Assembly (NCBI RefSeq): GCF_025370775.1
Contig: NZ_JAMXEX010000010.1
Location: 5,131 to 69,130 of the forward strand
Source of the DNA: Ancylothrix sp. D3o
GTDB lineage: Bacteria; Cyanobacteriota; Cyanobacteriia; Cyanobacteriales; Oscillatoriaceae
Reading direction: 5' to 3'
DNA: 64,000 bases
Numbering within the stretch: the stretch's first letter is position 1; each line of letters begins with the position of its first letter. The position numbers were made by a program, and so were the translations under genes. The notes under the pieces are model-generated. The model ran no database searches. It worked only from the letters and a program-made list of their open reading frames with translations, and was not told the DNA's origin. Shown here in pieces: positions 37,341 through 46,004 of the stretch.

Positions 37341-38510
37341 GTGGTTGCAACTCCTGAAAAATTACATACACATTCCCACGCAGAAGCAACCGGCAATGAC
37401 CGCGTTGCTGTTTTGCTAATGGGCTATGGTGAGGTTGAATCCTACGAAGATTTCGCTAACTATAACGAACAAGCTTTAAATTTGCTGACCGCCAAATTTG
37501 CGCCGGTACCAACTTGGATTTATCCCCCTTTGGCGCGGCTTTTGGCAATGTTTGACCGGCACGAATGGGGACATACTCATCACGATTTTATTTCCCCCCA
37601 TAATGCCATTTTTGAAAAACAACGGGCCGGTATTGAACATCACCTCCAACACCGCTGGGGAAACAAAGTTAAAGTCTTTAAAGCGTTTAACTTTTGCGCT
37701 CCGTTTTTGCCCCACCAAGTTTTAGCAGAAATTAAATCCGAAGGCTTTGACAAAATTCTGATTTATCCGCTGTTAGTAGTTGATTCCATTTTCACCAGCG
37801 GCATTGCTGTTGAACAAGTTAATAACGCCTTAGCTAAAGCAGAAGGTGAGCAACACTGGGTAAAAGGACAGCGCTATATTCCCTCATTTTATAATGAGCC
37901 GGCTTATATCGATTTGTTGGCTCGGATGGTGGAAGAAAAAGTTACGGCTGATTTGGCAGACAAATATCTACCTTCCCAAATTGGCATTGTTTTAATGAAT
38001 CACGGTTGCCCCCACAAAGCCAAAGGTTATACCTCTGGAATTCTCGAAAGTGAGGCGCTTTATGAACGAGTCCGCGAACGATTAATTAACAAATTCCCTC
38101 TGATTTCTGTCGGTTGGTTAAACCATGATACGCCTTTGATTGAATGGACTCAACCCGATGCCAAACAAGCCGCCAACAACTTGATTTATTTGGGTGCAAA
38201 AGCGATAGTAATGATGCCTATTGGTTTTGCTACCGAAAATCACGAGACACTCTTGGATGTAGAGCATATTATTGAAGGGCTACAGCGTCGTTATGCCGAT
38301 GTAACTTATGTGCAAATGCCTTGCGTGAATGAGCGGGATGATTTCTTGGAAATGGCCGCTGAATGGGCACATCCCCAGATAGAGGCGTTGGTTGCTGAAC
38401 AAGCCCTTGCAGTTAATTTGCAATTGGCGGGCACTCACTCTCACGAAAAGCATTCCCATGATCACGGCCATCAGCATCACGATCATGGTGGACATCACCA
38501 TCATCATTAA
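37341..38510 (+). CDS. Ferrochelatase-family protein with His-rich C-terminal tail
   Basis: A GTG at 37341 has GAGG 8 bases upstream and is preferred over a TTG at 37302; 389 residues. The fold-defining segments of the ferrochelatase/CbiX chelatase group are present: AVLLMGYGEVES, IYPLLVVDSIFTSG, IGIVLMNHGCPHKAKG, and MMPIGFATENHETLLDVE, corresponding to the PIGF...E region of ferrochelatase. It lacks the NLGGP start of standard HemH, so it may be a paralogue with another metal or substrate. The last 27 residues are mostly His with Asp and Gly, a metal-binding tail of the sort seen on nickel/cobalt-handling proteins; the N-terminus also has HTHSH. Metal specificity is not determinable. Confidence 0.8.
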   Translation: MVATPEKLHTHSHAEATGNDRVAVLLMGYGEVESYEDFANYNEQALNLLTAKFAPVPTWIYPPLARLLAMFDRHEWGHTHHDFISPHNAIFEKQRAGIEHHLQHRWGNKVKVFKAFNFCAPFLPHQVLAEIKSEGFDKILIYPLLVVDSIFTSGIAVEQVNNALAKAEGEQHWVKGQRYIPSFYNEPAYIDLLARMVEEKVTADLADKYLPSQIGIVLMNHGCPHKAKGYTSGILESEALYERVRERLINKFPLISVGWLNHDTPLIEWTQPDAKQAANNLIYLGAKAIVMMPIGFATENHETLLDVEHIIEGLQRRYADVTYVQMPCVNERDDFLEMAAEWAHPQIEALVAEQALAVNLQLAGTHSHEKHSHDHGHQHHDHGGHHHHH

Positions 38511-38551
38511 AAATTGACGACATCTAGCACAGCTAGAATCAAAGAGCCCAG

Positions 38552-38592
38552 AAGGTTTAGGAAAGAATATTCTTCATTCTGCCCTAAACCTT
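38552..38592. terminator. Hairpin between convergent chelatase-like and ppx genes
   Basis: AAGGTTTAGG / CCTAAACCTT, a perfect 10-bp stem with a 21-base loop, located where two convergent genes end. No strong T run. Confidence 0.5.
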
Positions 38593-38628
38593 TGGCTTGA
38601 ATGCCCGCAACTTAACCGACAAACAAAA

Positions 38629-40275
38629 TCAACGCACCGGCACCCCCAAGCGCTGCTCCAACTTCGCCACAACCCGCACATTAAACTCAGCCTCAAAAAC
38701 ATCCTTCTTCAAATCCAAACTCCACAACTCCAACACACAATCATCATTCTCAAAAGCCGGCACCAAAAACAATCTAAACTCTCTAGTATCCGCCTTAAAT
38801 TCGCATTTAACCGCCTTCACCGCTCCAATTTGCCGGCGATCCAAAGGCACAGCCAACCGCAAAATCGCACTCAATTGACTTACCATCAAACGAGATTGCT
38901 TACTCGGCAAAGTCCGAAAATTCTCATGCTTCTTTTTCGGCGGACTTTTGCGATGATACCGCGCAAAATTCGCAATCAAATCAATTTCCCTCTCCGTATA
39001 ACCCAAAAGTTCACCATTCCGAATCAAATAATACGAATGTTTATGATGCGAAGAATGGCTAACATGAATTCCACAATCATGTAAAATAGCAGCCGCCCAA
39101 AGTAACTCTCTTTCTTCAGCACCCCAATTGTGCAAAATCCCCTTTGTTTGATCAAACAAACTCACCGCAAACATTGCAATTCGATCCGCATAATCCAAAA
39201 ACACCTCATACTTTTGAGCAATCTTTAAAACACTCCGCTGACGCACCGAACTTTGATAACGAAGCCGGTCTTCAATTAACCCATGAGTCAGCATCCAATC
39301 AACAATCACACCCTCACGCAAAGACCGCTCACAAACCGTCAGAGAATCCACCCCTAACAGTCCCATAGCCTCCTGCAAAATCAGCGCACCGGCCAAAATA
39401 ATCTCACTGCGCCGGTCATTCATCCCCGGAATAGCCAACCGTTCCGCATAAGTCATTCTTCGGAGCCGGTTTACCAAATCTCGCAAATCTTTTAACATCA
39501 ATTGATAGCCGGTCAGCGGACTAGGAACCGCCCCTGTTTTTTCCCGCGCAATAATATTAGCAACCGTCTCAATTGTTCCCGAAGTTCCCACTAAACGCCC
39601 TTGTTCACCAACATTCAAAAGAGCCCGCAACTCATCCACCGGCCTCTCCAGAGTCCCCCTGATAAACGCCTGCAAATATTGAAACTCAGAATTACTAATC
39701 GGATCTGTTTTAACAAACTCAGAAGTTAAGCGAACCGCACCCACCTTAGAACTATTTAAAAAACGCGGATCTTGACCATCTCCCAAAATTAACTCCGTCG
39801 AACCTCCGCCAATATCAATAATAACGTGAGGCTGATTATTAAAAGCCATCCCAGATAGCACACCCAAATAAATCCGCCGCGCCTCTTCTTGACCAGAAAT
39901 CAAACTAACAGCTAACCCCAACTGCTCCTCAATTTCTACCAAAAAATCACGCCCATTTGGAGCTTCCCGCACCGCCGACGTCGCCACCGCAATAATCTGT
40001 TCAACATTCAAACTTTTGGCAATTTCTTGAAACCGGCGCAACGCCGTAATTGCCCGTTTCATCACCGCTTCTTTTAAATCCCCAGTAGCCGCATCCCGAT
40101 CCCCCAAACGCACCGTTTCCTTTTCCCTAGAAATAATCGTAAAAGCCGGCAACTTTGGTTCAATCCGCACAATGACCATGTGCAGAGAATTCGTCCCCAA
40201 ATCAATCGCAGCAACAATCCGGTCACGCTTGTCCGAAGAATCAGATATATCCACCAACGCCATTGAATTAACCAT
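38629..40275 (-). CDS. ppx: Exopolyphosphatase (Ppx/GppA family)
   Basis: 548 residues. The actin-like N-terminal half shows AAIDLGTNSLHMVIVRI (phosphate 1), ATSAVREAPNG, HVIIDIGGGSTELILG (phosphate 2) and EFVKTDP. The C-terminal part (about 320-520) is the helical HD-like domain, with ILHDCGIHVSHSSHHKHSYY. It hydrolyses polyphosphate end residues, or pppGpp in the GppA variant; the extended C-terminal domain fits Ppx. It is divergent from ubiA with about 145 bases between, an arrangement I recall from other cyanobacteria. The start is ATG 40275 or 40263, neither with a strong ribosome site. Confidence 0.92.
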   Translation of the reverse strand: MVNSMALVDISDSSDKRDRIVAAIDLGTNSLHMVIVRIEPKLPAFTIISREKETVRLGDRDAATGDLKEAVMKRAITALRRFQEIAKSLNVEQIIAVATSAVREAPNGRDFLVEIEEQLGLAVSLISGQEEARRIYLGVLSGMAFNNQPHVIIDIGGGSTELILGDGQDPRFLNSSKVGAVRLTSEFVKTDPISNSEFQYLQAFIRGTLERPVDELRALLNVGEQGRLVGTSGTIETVANIIAREKTGAVPSPLTGYQLMLKDLRDLVNRLRRMTYAERLAIPGMNDRRSEIILAGALILQEAMGLLGVDSLTVCERSLREGVIVDWMLTHGLIEDRLRYQSSVRQRSVLKIAQKYEVFLDYADRIAMFAVSLFDQTKGILHNWGAEERELLWAAAILHDCGIHVSHSSHHKHSYYLIRNGELLGYTEREIDLIANFARYHRKSPPKKKHENFRTLPSKQSRLMVSQLSAILRLAVPLDRRQIGAVKAVKCEFKADTREFRLFLVPAFENDDCVLELWSLDLKKDVFEAEFNVRVVAKLEQRLGVPVR

Positions 40276-40418
40276 TGCACTGTATCAGGGAATACACCCC
40301 TTCTAAAACGACAAAATCAGAATATCTTATTAAGACTATTGTGCGATACTATCAGTCACCCTTAAACTTAAAATTTAATAAAATCAAAAATCAAAAATCC
40401 CACACATAAAACCCAAAA

Positions 40419-41303
40419 ATGCTCAGAACACAACAACCTCTACAAGAACCCCTACTGCTCACCATTATCCGCCTGCTGAGATGGGACAAACCCGCCGGCC
40501 GGCTCATCCTAATGATACCCGCCCTCTGGGCCGTATTTCTGGCCGGTAACGGCACCCCACCGGCCCCCCTCGTTACCGTCATCGTCCTTGGCAGTTTAGC
40601 CACCAGCGCCGCCGGCTGCGTCGTCAACGACCTCTGGGATAGAGACATAGACCCCCAAGTAGAACGCACCCGCACCCGTCCCCTCGCCTCCAAAGCCCTC
40701 TCACTTCAAATTGGCCTTGCCGTCGCCCTCGTCGCCTTTATCTGTTCAGGTATTCTCGCCCTCTACCTCAACCCCTTTACCTTCTGGCTTTGCGTCGCCG
40801 CCCTCCCCTTCATTATTCTCTATCCCCTCGCCAAACGAGTCTTCCCTATCCCCCAACTCGTCCTCTCCCTCGCCTGGGGATTCGCCGTTTTGATAAGCTG
40901 GAGTGCCGTCACCGACGACATCCAACCGGCCACCTGGCTCCTCTGGACAGCCACCGTACTCTGGACACTCGGCTTTGACACAGTATATGCCCTCAGCGAC
41001 CGCGAAGACGACCTCAAAATTGGCATCAACTCCAGCGCTATCTTTTTTGGCGAATACGCACCCGAAGCCATCGCCCTTTTCTTCGCCGGCACCGTCGGAG
41101 CCCTCGCCACTCTAGGCGGCATTTTACACCTACAATTCCCCTTCTGGATCACTCTACTTATTTCTTTCATTCTCTGGACTTGGCAATATACTTTCCTCCG
41201 TCAAACAAACCTCCCCAAACCTATCTACGGAAAAATATTCGGCCAGAATGTTTGGATCGGTTTTATTTTACTTGTGGGGATGATTTTAGGGATTCTTTTA
41301 TAA
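40419..41303 (+). CDS. ubiA: UbiA-family 4-hydroxybenzoate polyprenyltransferase
   Basis: 294 residues, eight or nine transmembrane helices. Both UbiA aspartate motifs are present: NDLWDRDID beginning at residue 70 and YALSDREDD near 190. In cyanobacteria this enzyme attaches a polyprenyl chain to 4-hydroxybenzoate in plastoquinone synthesis, at the membrane. Codon use in the first 650 bases is notably C-rich at third positions compared with most neighbours. The gene has its own upstream region, shared divergently with ppx. Related UbiA enzymes (tocopherol, chlorophyll, haem A) have different motif contexts; the RWDKPAGRLILMIPALWA start fits the 4-HB type best. Confidence 0.9.
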   Translation: MLRTQQPLQEPLLLTIIRLLRWDKPAGRLILMIPALWAVFLAGNGTPPAPLVTVIVLGSLATSAAGCVVNDLWDRDIDPQVERTRTRPLASKALSLQIGLAVALVAFICSGILALYLNPFTFWLCVAALPFIILYPLAKRVFPIPQLVLSLAWGFAVLISWSAVTDDIQPATWLLWTATVLWTLGFDTVYALSDREDDLKIGINSSAIFFGEYAPEAIALFFAGTVGALATLGGILHLQFPFWITLLISFILWTWQYTFLRQTNLPKPIYGKIFGQNVWIGFILLVGMILGILL

Positions 41304-41364
41304 CCACCAATCAGTTTTGTAGGGGTCGATTTATTAAAGCCGTCTGTTGGTTGTTTAAATGTCC

Positions 41365-41423
41365 GTAGGGGCCGGTTTATCATAGATTCCTAGTCCAATA
41401 AATCTAAAATAATCCGCCCCTAC
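41365..41423. repeat. GTAGGGGC...GCCCCTAC palindromic repeat
   Basis: Inverted arms GTAGGGGC (41365-41372) and GCCCCTAC (41416-41423) around an AT-rich middle. A partial GTAGGGG arm also occurs near 41320. Typical intergenic palindrome, lying between ubiA and the SLOG gene. Confidence 0.65.
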
Positions 41424-41450
41424 CACGCCCATTTATTAAAAAAAAAACCG

Positions 41451-41951
41451 ATGCGAAAAATTGTTATTGGTATCATGGGCCCCGGTGCCGGTGCCACCGA
41501 AACAAACCTCCAAAACGCTCACCAACTCGGTGAATTAATCGCTCAACAAAATTGGGTTTTACTCACCGGCGGCAGAAATTCTGGGGTCATGGAAGCAGCC
41601 AGTCAAGGTGCAAAAAAAGCTAACGGTTTCGTCATTGGTATCCTCCCCACAACCGATCCTAATTCTGTTTCCCCAGCCGTTGATATTGCCATTTTTACCG
41701 ATATGGGAAACGCCCGCAACAATATTAATATTCTTTCCTCTGATGTCGTCGTTGCTTGCGGTATGGGTGCCGGTACTGCTTCAGAAGTCGGGCTTGCCCT
41801 CAAAGCCAATAAAAATGTTATCCTCTTAAATACTGGGGAAGAATCTAAACTTTTTTTTCAATCTCTCTCAAAAGATTATGTTTTTTTGGCCAATTCTCCC
41901 CAAGATGTTATCCACCTCATCCACAAAATTATCACAAATGAAAGTTTCTAA
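41451..41951 (+). CDS. TIGR00725/SLOG-fold protein (molybdenum-cofactor-carrier-like)
   Basis: 166 residues forming a Rossmann-like nucleotide-binding domain: IGIMGPGAGATE at the start, LLTGGRNSGVMEAASQGAKK in the middle, and GMGAGTASEVGLAL near the end. This matches the TIGR00725 family, related to LOG/lysine-decarboxylase-like and MoCo-carrier proteins. The first and central glycine-rich loops probably bind a phosphorylated ligand; the real ligand is unknown. The 3' end overlaps the next gene by 14 bases, so the two are co-translated, although no functional link between the families is known to me. Confidence 0.8.
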   Translation: MRKIVIGIMGPGAGATETNLQNAHQLGELIAQQNWVLLTGGRNSGVMEAASQGAKKANGFVIGILPTTDPNSVSPAVDIAIFTDMGNARNNINILSSDVVVACGMGAGTASEVGLALKANKNVILLNTGEESKLFFQSLSKDYVFLANSPQDVIHLIHKIITNESF

Positions 41952-42435
41952 AATTTCCCTTTTTCTTGGAGGCGCAGCCCTTGGTTTTTTAACTTTGGGA
42001 TCTATGGCTGTTTCTGCCGGTTCTCTCAAAATCTCTTTGCCTCAATCTTCTTCCCCACTTCAGCTTGCCCAAGGAGAAACCGGCCCAGCTATTAAAACAA
42101 CTTCCGGCCCTTCCGAACTTGCTTTAGGTCGTCATCTTAAAAGCCTTAATGCTAAAATGTATGCCGCCTATTGGTGTCCTTATTGTCATGTTCAAAAGGA
42201 TCTTTTTGGCAAGGAGGCTTTTGCCAGCATTAACTATATTGAATGTGACCCCAAAGGCAGAAATGCTAAGCCTGAAATGTGCCGGCAAGCTAATATTAAA
42301 GGCTTTCCTACTTGGGAAATTAACGGCAAGTTTTATCCGGGGATGAAGTCTCTTAAAGAATTATCGACTATATCTAATTACAAAGGAGAGCAAAACTTTA
42401 AAAATAAAGTGGAACCTCCAAATCACAGTCGATAG
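41938..42435 (+). CDS. Secreted/periplasmic thioredoxin-fold protein (VKOR-associated type)
   Basis: The ATG at 41938 is chosen because it opens a signal-peptide-like N-terminus (MKVSKISLFLGGAALGFL, then AVSAGS). 165 residues. The mature domain has the redox motif CPYC in YAAYWCPYCHVQKDLFG, then YIECDPKGRNAKPEMCRQAN and GFPTWEINGKFYPG (cis-Pro loop). This is the domain found fused to VKOR disulfide-forming enzymes in cyanobacteria, here alone. It probably acts in disulfide formation in the periplasm or thylakoid lumen. The start lies inside the 3' end of the SLOG gene (14-base overlap), and a bidirectional terminator follows. Confidence 0.82.
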   Translation: MKVSKISLFLGGAALGFLTLGSMAVSAGSLKISLPQSSSPLQLAQGETGPAIKTTSGPSELALGRHLKSLNAKMYAAYWCPYCHVQKDLFGKEAFASINYIECDPKGRNAKPEMCRQANIKGFPTWEINGKFYPGMKSLKELSTISNYKGEQNFKNKVEPPNHSR

Positions 42436-42459
42436 TTTCTACCCATAAAAAGTCGAAGC

Positions 42460-42483
42460 AGGGCAGATTTTTATTTCTGCCCT
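42460..42483. terminator. Bidirectional terminator
   Basis: AGGGCAGA / TCTGCCCT with an 8-base T-rich loop, between the convergent thioredoxin-fold gene and the epimerase gene. Confidence 0.7.
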
Positions 42484-42492
42484 AACCGCAAA

Positions 42493-43605
42493 TTAACTAA
42501 AGTAATCCTGCACGATTTTAAGGATACGTTCTGCTGCATGACCGTCTCCAAAAGGGTTAACGGCTGTTGCCATTTGTTGATAGGCTTTTTGATTGCCTAA
42601 AAGTTCAAAGGCAAAATTAGCTATTGTTTTAGCATCAGTTCCCACTAATTTTGCAGTACCGGCCTCAATTGCTTCTGGTCTTTCTGTAGTTTCTCTTAAT
42701 ACTAAAACAGGTTTACCTAATGCCGGTGCTTCTTCTTGTAATCCGCCGGAATCTGTTAATAATAAATAACATTTTTGCATAGCACCGACTAATTGAGCAT
42801 AATCTAAAGGTTCCGTTAAAAACACTCGCGGATGATTGCCTAAAATTTGCTGCAAGGGTTCTCTAACAGTCGGGTTTCTATGAAGTGGTAATAATAAGGC
42901 AGTGTCGGGAAACTGTTCGAGAATTTGTAGGAAACCCGCCGCTATTTCTTGTAGCGGTTCTCCCCAATTTTCGCGCCTATGAACCGTTGCTAAAAGAACG
43001 CGATATTGATTCCAATTTAACCCCGGAATATCACAAATCGGTTGTTGTTTGGCAACCGCAAGTAAGGCATCAATAACAGTGTTGCCGGTTTGGTGAATGG
43101 CGCCGGTGACACCAGAACGTTTTAAATTTTCTACAGCTAAAGAAGTGGGGGCAAAATGTAATTGAGTAATTTGAGAAATTAAGCGGCGGTTGGCTTCTTC
43201 TGGGTAGGGATTAAATAAATCATCGGTTCGCAAACCGGCCTCAACATGACCCACCGGAATTTGTTGGTAAAATGCTGCTAAACCGGCAGCAAAAGCAGTA
43301 GTTGTATCGCCTTGAACAATAACTAAATGGGGCTTATTTTCTTTAAAAACTTCTTCTAAACCTTGTAAACTGCGAGAAGTAATATCCGTGAGAGTTTGCC
43401 GGGGTAACATAATTGCCAAATCTCGGTCAGCCGTGAGGTTAAAAAGCTGCATAACCTGGTCTACCATTTCTCGATGTTGGCCGGTTAAAATTACACGAGT
43501 TTCAAACAGGGAATTTTGTTTGAATTGTTGGATAACTGGTGCCAGTTTAATTGCTTCTGGTCGAGTTCCCAAAGTAATGCAGACAGAAATTCGAGAATTT
43601 TTCAT
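42493..43605 (-). CDS. wecB: UDP-N-acetylglucosamine 2-epimerase (non-hydrolysing)
   Basis: 370 residues, the usual length. Motifs: ITLGTRPEAIKLAPVIQQF at the N-terminus, VQGDTTTAFAAGLAAFY, VGHVEAGLRTDDLFNPYPEE, ATVHRRENWGEPL, LTDSGGLQEEAPALGKPVLV and RETTERPEAIEAGT. It converts UDP-GlcNAc to UDP-ManNAc for surface polysaccharide or glycan synthesis in the cytoplasm. No other polysaccharide genes are adjacent, and the gene is single on the minus strand. The MITE-like repeat copy B lies about 155 bases upstream of its start. Confidence 0.95.
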   Translation of the reverse strand: MKNSRISVCITLGTRPEAIKLAPVIQQFKQNSLFETRVILTGQHREMVDQVMQLFNLTADRDLAIMLPRQTLTDITSRSLQGLEEVFKENKPHLVIVQGDTTTAFAAGLAAFYQQIPVGHVEAGLRTDDLFNPYPEEANRRLISQITQLHFAPTSLAVENLKRSGVTGAIHQTGNTVIDALLAVAKQQPICDIPGLNWNQYRVLLATVHRRENWGEPLQEIAAGFLQILEQFPDTALLLPLHRNPTVREPLQQILGNHPRVFLTEPLDYAQLVGAMQKCYLLLTDSGGLQEEAPALGKPVLVLRETTERPEAIEAGTAKLVGTDAKTIANFAFELLGNQKAYQQMATAVNPFGDGHAAERILKIVQDYFS

Positions 43606-44227
43606 AACAATTGATACTTGATTAATAACGGCTGCCGCTGCCTATCAAATTTTATCATCCCACAAAGTTTAACTGTTGTCAGTATTTTGCAAAGCCAATC
43701 CCCCAAAAGTCCTTAACTCTCTCTTTGAAAACCCAAAAAAAGTGATGAGTATGCGGCCAATTAAGTAGAAGCACTTAATTATTTGTAGGATGGGTAGAGC
43801 GTAAGCGTAGCGCTATCGCGCACTACGTTACGCGTAGCGTGCCGAAGGCAAAACCCATCAAAGCCTGGAGAGTGTTGGGTTTCGTTCCTCTACCCAACCT
43901 ACATTACACCCAGAGTTTAATTAAGTTGACTTACTTACTAGCAGTCATTAGTATGACTTGTGATTTTTGGCGGTGGTGTAATAGTGTTTATTTGGGGTTG
44001 TGAAAAAATTAAAACGTACATAGCCAGCAACAAGTGTAATATTTATCCGACCAATGCCGACCAGTAAACCTGTGGCTTTCGTCTAGGGGGGTGAACAGAT
44101 CCGAACTCAGACAGGGGGGAATTATAGCGTTTTTCTGATGGCTGTCGGGCAGAAAAACGCGGTAACTTTATCGGCCATTAAGTTTTTAGAATCTTGTTCT
44201 CTAGTTTATACAACAAAAAACCGCTAT
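43606..44227. other. Intergenic region containing MITE-like repeat copy B
   Basis: 622 bp. Apart from the repeat at 43761-43937 I see no supported feature. A frame extending the next gene's start upstream to 44138 looks non-coding. Confidence 0.6.
43761..43937. repeat. MITE-like palindromic dispersed repeat, copy B, with nested repeat
   Basis: Same element as 5257-5390 (same ends, same orientation) with an extra roughly 43-45 bases at about 43808-43853. The extra segment is itself a GCGTAGCG-rich palindromic repeat ending CGTAGCGTGCCGAAGGC, a motif common in cyanobacterial genomes. The two copies otherwise differ at only a few bases. Confidence 0.85.
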
Positions 44228-44506
44228 ATGTTACAAACATACAGTAACCCCCTCTTCCGCAAACTAGAGGCTGCTTTCAGCAGCAGTTTTACTGACCGGC
44301 GCCAAACAAAAAGTACCTCCGAACTAAAAAATTTATCCGCCATCTATCAAAATATCTCCGAGGATGGGGAATACTGGGAGAAATCGGCAACACCACAGGT
44401 AATTAAGTGGGCCGGTGCAATCATTCCTGGTTGGGGTTTTGTTGTTGTTAACTCAAATCAGTTAAGTTCCATCTCACTAGAAGCATTTACCGTCATTCAA
44501 AAATAG
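44228..44506 (+). CDS. Hypothetical protein upstream of pilT
   Basis: 92 residues from the ATG at 44228 (MLQTYSNPLFRKLEAAF); the frame stays open to an ATG at 44138 but the extra 30 residues look non-coding. Charged N-terminal half, then VIKWAGAIIPGWGFVVVN, a hydrophobic Trp-rich stretch. No family recognised. The stop is six bases before pilT, so the two are probably co-transcribed and the protein may relate to pilus retraction. Neither start has a clear ribosome site. Confidence 0.5.
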   Translation: MLQTYSNPLFRKLEAAFSSSFTDRRQTKSTSELKNLSAIYQNISEDGEYWEKSATPQVIKWAGAIIPGWGFVVVNSNQLSSISLEAFTVIQK

Positions 44507-44512
44507 CCCTCT

Positions 44513-45976
44513 ATGACACAATCTAACCGCCCGCCTGTTCCACCGCCACCCGGACGTCCCCCTATGCCACCGCCACCCGGACGTCCCCCTATGCCACCCC
44601 CAGGCATTCCCGTAACAGGAACACCGGCCCAACGGCAAAGCGGACAAACAATAACAATGCCGGCCACCCCACCCCCTCCAACCGCACCACCGGCCCCAGC
44701 CCCAGCACCAGCCCCAGCACCGGCCCCAGCCCCAGCCGCCAAAGCGTCCCCACCCCCAGCAGCCTTCCCAGAACTAACACCACCAGGGGTAGCACCAAAA
44801 TCAGAATACGAGGGTTTAATTAACCCAGCGCTGAAATTCTCTGATGTACCCCCGATCAAAGGCTTAAAAGCACCTGACCCACAACCCCAAGTCAGAGGGC
44901 CAGGGCCAAGCCCCGGACAACCACGACTAAGAGATTTGGTATGGACAGCCAACGAATTAGGGGTTTCTGACATTCACGTTGGAGTAAATGAAGCACCGCG
45001 TTTCCGCAAACGAGGAGATGTCACACCCACCGAGTGGCCGGTCACGGATCTCGAAACCTTTATGAGTTGGCTGCGGGAAATTTTAACCGATGAGGAAATT
45101 CGCCGCTTCCAAGACACCTTAGACTTTGATGCAGTGGCCGATTATGGATTTGTGCGAATTCGGATTAACTTGTTTGATTCCTTGGCCGGCCCCTCAATGG
45201 TTTTGCGTTTGATTGGTGCTCAAATCTTGACAATGGAGCAACTCAAACTGCCGCCGGTGTTTAAAGATGTCTGTCATTATCACAAAGGCTTGCTTTTGGT
45301 AACAGGGCCAACCGGTTCAGGGAAATCAACGACAATGGCGGCGATGATTGATTACATCAATAAATCGATGGCCAAGCACGTTATCACCATTGAAGACCCG
45401 GTGGAATTCGTGCATATTAGCCGCAAATGTTTGATTAAACACCGGGAAGTTGGCCGGCATACCCTCGAATTTAAAAACGCCCTCAAAGGCGCTCTCCGTC
45501 AAGACCCTGACTTGATGTTGGTGGGAGAAATCCGCGACCAAGAAACGATGAATATTGCTCTTAAAGCCGCCTCCACTGGTCACTTAGTGGCGGGAACCCT
45601 CCACACTAATAGTGCAGTTAAAACCATTGAGCGGATTTTGGGGATGTTCCCGCCTTCCGAACAAGGGCCCCTGCGGGTAGCTATTGCTGAATCGCTGATT
45701 TGTATTATTGCTCAAGGGTTGTGTAAAACTACCGACGGCAAACGGGCAGCCTTCCACGACATCTTAATTAATACCGAGGCCATCAAGGAATACATCATTA
45801 AAGGCAATATGGATGAAATTGTCGCGGTGATGCTCAAAGCAGAGTTTGATGGCATGACAACGATGAATAAAGAGCTTTATAAACTCTACAGTGAAGGCCG
45901 GATTACAGAGGAAACTGCTCTGGAAATGTCGCCAACACCAAACGAAATGGCTCAATTTCTCCGAGGCCGGATTTAA
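44513..45976 (+). CDS. pilT: PilT-type type IV pilus retraction ATPase with Pro/Ala-rich N-terminus
   Basis: 487 residues. The first 130 are a Pro/Ala/Gly-rich extension with alternating Ala-Pro tracts (about 60-75). The ATPase core (about 140-485) shows GVSDIHVGVNEAPRFRKRGD, Walker A at 265-273 (GPTGSGKST), the Asp box ITIEDPVEFVH, Walker B LMLVGEIRDQETM and the His box GHLVAGTLHTNSA. The canonical PilT C-terminal AIRNLIRE motif is not evident, resembling cyanobacterial PilT2 rather than PilT1. PilT hexamers retract type IV pili for twitching and phototaxis at the cytoplasmic membrane. A terminator follows at 46005. Confidence 0.92.
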   Translation: MTQSNRPPVPPPPGRPPMPPPPGRPPMPPPGIPVTGTPAQRQSGQTITMPATPPPPTAPPAPAPAPAPAPAPAPAAKASPPPAAFPELTPPGVAPKSEYEGLINPALKFSDVPPIKGLKAPDPQPQVRGPGPSPGQPRLRDLVWTANELGVSDIHVGVNEAPRFRKRGDVTPTEWPVTDLETFMSWLREILTDEEIRRFQDTLDFDAVADYGFVRIRINLFDSLAGPSMVLRLIGAQILTMEQLKLPPVFKDVCHYHKGLLLVTGPTGSGKSTTMAAMIDYINKSMAKHVITIEDPVEFVHISRKCLIKHREVGRHTLEFKNALKGALRQDPDLMLVGEIRDQETMNIALKAASTGHLVAGTLHTNSAVKTIERILGMFPPSEQGPLRVAIAESLICIIAQGLCKTTDGKRAAFHDILINTEAIKEYIIKGNMDEIVAVMLKAEFDGMTTMNKELYKLYSEGRITEETALEMSPTPNEMAQFLRGRI

Positions 45977-46004
45977 AGGCTGCGTCTTTTTGGCTGTTGG
46001 AAAC

